Source of the DNA: CAYLLN01 sp036496265
Lineage (GTDB): Bacteria > Planctomycetota > Planctomycetia > Pirellulales > Pirellulaceae
Assembly (NCBI GenBank): GCA_036496265.1
Contig: DASXLL010000291.1
Location: forward strand, 1-7,147
DNA length: 7,147 nt
Direction: 5' to 3'
The notes under the pieces: generated by a model
Told to the model about the DNA's origin: nothing
Seen by the model: only the letters and a program-made list of their open reading frames with translations
Database searches by the model: none
In this document: positions 5,451 to 7,147 of the stretch, one piece after another
Layout: each line of letters starts with the position of its first letter
Position numbering within the stretch: position 1 is the first letter of the stretch
Position numbers and translations under genes: made by a program

Positions 5451-7147
5451 ACAAATTCCGGACTATTGATCAACGTCCACACCATATCTTCAGCCTTCTC
5501 CCGCCATTCGCGCTTCAGCTGCGTCGTCACCGGATCGCCCTTCTCGAATTCCCGCTGGCGCGCGATCCGAATCTCGTTCGACTCCGTCGAAAGATGATTC
5601 GACCAGCTCACGCCGTCGCGCGCCGGCCAACCAGGAACTGGCCCCGGCGCCGCGCCGGTCTTCCGGCTGCTAAAGTCATCGCCGAGCAGCGCCACAAACA
5701 GGTCGCGTTCTGTAGCCGTCGGCGACCGCGACAATATCTGCTTGAAAACCGTCTCGACAAAGTCGCTCGGAGTTTCGGCCGCCAGCGCCATCGCGACAAA
5801 CGCACTGTCTTCAGATAATTGAGCAATCCGCTTCGCCACGACGCCATTCGCCAGAATCGCCGGCTGCAACACCGTCGGCTCCTTCTCGCGATACGTCAGC
5901 GGGTCTTGCCGGGTCGCTCGCCAGCCAAAATTTTCCAGCAGCGTGACAGCCATCTGGGCCGCCGGCAGCGACAAGCTCGGCCGATCGCGTTCGTTGCCCA
6001 TGGTCGTAAACTGCCACGCTCGCCGCGGGAGGCCCAGGTTGATCGACGAATTTTCCAGCCGACCACTATCGACATCGACGCTCATTTCCTCCGTATGGGC
6101 TTCTTTTCCCGCCGCCGCCAACAACGAATCCAAAACCTGTTCCCCCGTCATTCGTCGCCGCAGCGGCGCCGCAAACAGGCGGGCCTTTTCAACATCAGAC
6201 GTCGGCACGCGCTGATAGGCAGCCGAATTGAAAATCAGCCGGGCAATATGCTTCGCGTCATAGTCATGCGCAATTAATTCCCGAGCCAGCCACTCTAGCA
6301 ATTCCGGATTCGACGGCTGCGCCGTTTCCCAATCATCCACCGGCTCCACGATTCCACGTCCAAAGTACCGTTGCCAAATCCGATTCACCATCACTTTGGC
6401 AAACCGCGGATTCTGCGGCGACGTGATCCGCAGCGCCAGCTCCTCGCGAACGTCGCTCGGGTCCTGCAAGAGCTCTCGCGGCAGGCTGCCCGGCAGTTCG
6501 TCCCCAAACGGCCACTTCGGAGCAATTTTTTGACCCGGCTTCAACGTGACCTTCACCATCAGCGACGTGTGAGCCGCTTCATCGCCGGGAATCGTGCTCG
6601 TCTTCGGCAATGTCTGCTCACCGCGGTGCAGCATTGCCGCGAGATTGAATAAATCCTCCTGCGAAAAGTCGTGGCTCGGCGCATCGTGGCAACGCGCACA
6701 TCGCATATCAAACGCCAAAAACGCCAAACCAATATTCTGCGCCTTGGCCGCCAGTGGAGCGTCGTTCTCGCTCGCCACTGCAAAACCCGCCGTGCCTCCG
6801 TACCGCGTCGAACCCTCCATCAAAATCAATTCCGTCGCAAACCGATCGAGTGGCTTATTGTCCAGCAGCGACTCATAAATCCACCAGCGGAACGGTCCCG
6901 TATTGTTCAGCGTCGGATTAACGATATTGGGATTCTCAGCCAGCACATCCTGCCAGTATCCGACCCAATTGTCGGCCCAACCCGGCTGCCGGAGCAATTC
7001 ATCGACAAGCCGGCTGCGTTTATCAAGCCGCGTGTCGTTGACGAACGAGGAAACCTGCGCAGCGGTCGGCGTGACGCCGAGAATGTCGAGATAAATGCGG
7101 CGCACGAACGAAGTGTCGTCGCAAAGGGGCGAAGGGTTAACGTTCTC
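5438..7147 (-). CDS. DUF1549/DUF1553 planctomycete envelope protein with CxxCH motif, 5' end cut by window edge
   Basis: The frame is open to base 7147, giving 569 visible residues. The GTG at 7105 is not a natural start because family sequence continues upstream of it (CDDTSFVRRIYLDILG). The visible part begins in DUF1549 (RRIYLDILGVTPT, then WADNWVGYWQDVL). A CARCH motif follows at 6686-6700, a possible covalent c-type heme site, with DAPSHDF after it. From about visible residue 234 onward it is DUF1553 (NPRFAKVMVNRIWQRYFGRGIVEP, the NPELLEWLA segment, FNSAAYQR, RRMTGEQVLDSLLAAAG, and the terminal NSPEFVWIP). Full-length members usually carry an N-terminal signal and often a Planctomycete cytochrome c domain; those would lie outside the window. 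It is followed with overlap by the DUF1501 gene, the usual order, so the two are expected to act together in the envelope. The function of the pair is unproven. Confidence 0.95.
   Translation of the reverse strand, partial: ENVNPSPLCDDTSFVRRIYLDILGVTPTAAQVSSFVNDTRLDKRSRLVDELLRQPGWADNWVGYWQDVLAENPNIVNPTLNNTGPFRWWIYESLLDNKPLDRFATELILMEGSTRYGGTAGFAVASENDAPLAAKAQNIGLAFLAFDMRCARCHDAPSHDFSQEDLFNLAAMLHRGEQTLPKTSTIPGDEAAHTSLMVKVTLKPGQKIAPKWPFGDELPGSLPRELLQDPSDVREELALRITSPQNPRFAKVMVNRIWQRYFGRGIVEPVDDWETAQPSNPELLEWLARELIAHDYDAKHIARLIFNSAAYQRVPTSDVEKARLFAAPLRRRMTGEQVLDSLLAAAGKEAHTEEMSVDVDSGRLENSSINLGLPRRAWQFTTMGNERDRPSLSLPAAQMAVTLLENFGWRATRQDPLTYREKEPTVLQPAILANGVVAKRIAQLSEDSAFVAMALAAETPSDFVETVFKQILSRSPTATERDLFVALLGDDFSSRKTGAAPGPVPGWPARDGVSWSNHLSTESNEIRIARQREFEKGDPVTTQLKREWREKAEDMVWTLINSPEFVWIP
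5456..5459 (-). promoter_or_regulatory. Weak Shine-Dalgarno-like GGAA for the DUF1501 gene
   Basis: GGAA on the minus strand lies 5 bases before the GTG at 5450 and 14 bases before the alternative GTG at 5441. It favours the longer start, but the motif is short and planctomycete starts often lack an SD. Confidence 0.3.

Noticed and set aside
5360..5818. 152-residue plus-strand frame over the DUF1501/DUF1553 junction
   Set aside because: It is antisense to two strongly supported genes and lacks family features.
5438..7105. GTG at 7105 as the start of the DUF1549/DUF1553 gene
   Set aside because: The same frame stays open to the window edge, and the residues before it match the expected family sequence, so the gene continues outside.

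Overview
The window looks like a chromosomal segment of a planctomycete (phylum Planctomycetota, possibly Pirellulales-like). The main reason is the pair of paralogue-rich families at the right end: a DUF1549/DUF1553 protein with a CxxCH motif directly followed by a Tat-exported DUF1501 protein. This gene pair is a hallmark of Planctomycetota and their PVC relatives. The moderately high GC, weak or absent Shine-Dalgarno signals at several starts, and short low-complexity repeats between genes fit the same group. The assignment is an inference from gene content, not from a marker gene.

All six genes lie on the minus strand, so transcription runs from right to left. From the right edge: (i) a DUF1549/DUF1553 protein, 5' end outside the window, overlaps (ii) a DUF1501 protein with a twin-arginine signal. 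These two are translationally coupled and should be cell-envelope proteins of unsettled function. A gap of about 190 bases follows. Then comes (iii) a membrane-bound hybrid histidine kinase (DUF4118-type membrane domain, HisKA, HATPase, C-terminal receiver). Its stop codon lies inside a 144-base inverted-repeat element that fills most of the next gap. Then comes a tightly packed set: (iv) a zinc-finger-less DnaJ-type co-chaperone, (v) a 103-residue two-helix membrane protein whose start codon overlaps the dnaJ stop, and (vi) a sugar phosphate isomerase/epimerase-like TIM-barrel protein that starts one base after (v) stops and runs off the left edge.

Most of the window is ordinary for this phylum. 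I see no CRISPR array, tRNA, rRNA, insertion sequence, integrase or defence gene. The unusual signals are small. One is the inverted repeat built from AAGCAC-centred units that captures the kinase stop codon and whose single arm difference is tolerated only in the sense RNA. Another is a three-copy 8-base tandem repeat inside the first codons of the DUF1501 gene, preceded by overlapping start codons in three frames, which has the layout of a slippage-prone coding repeat. The third is the uncharacterised small membrane protein locked between dnaJ and the epimerase gene. I found no convincing new multi-gene system here.
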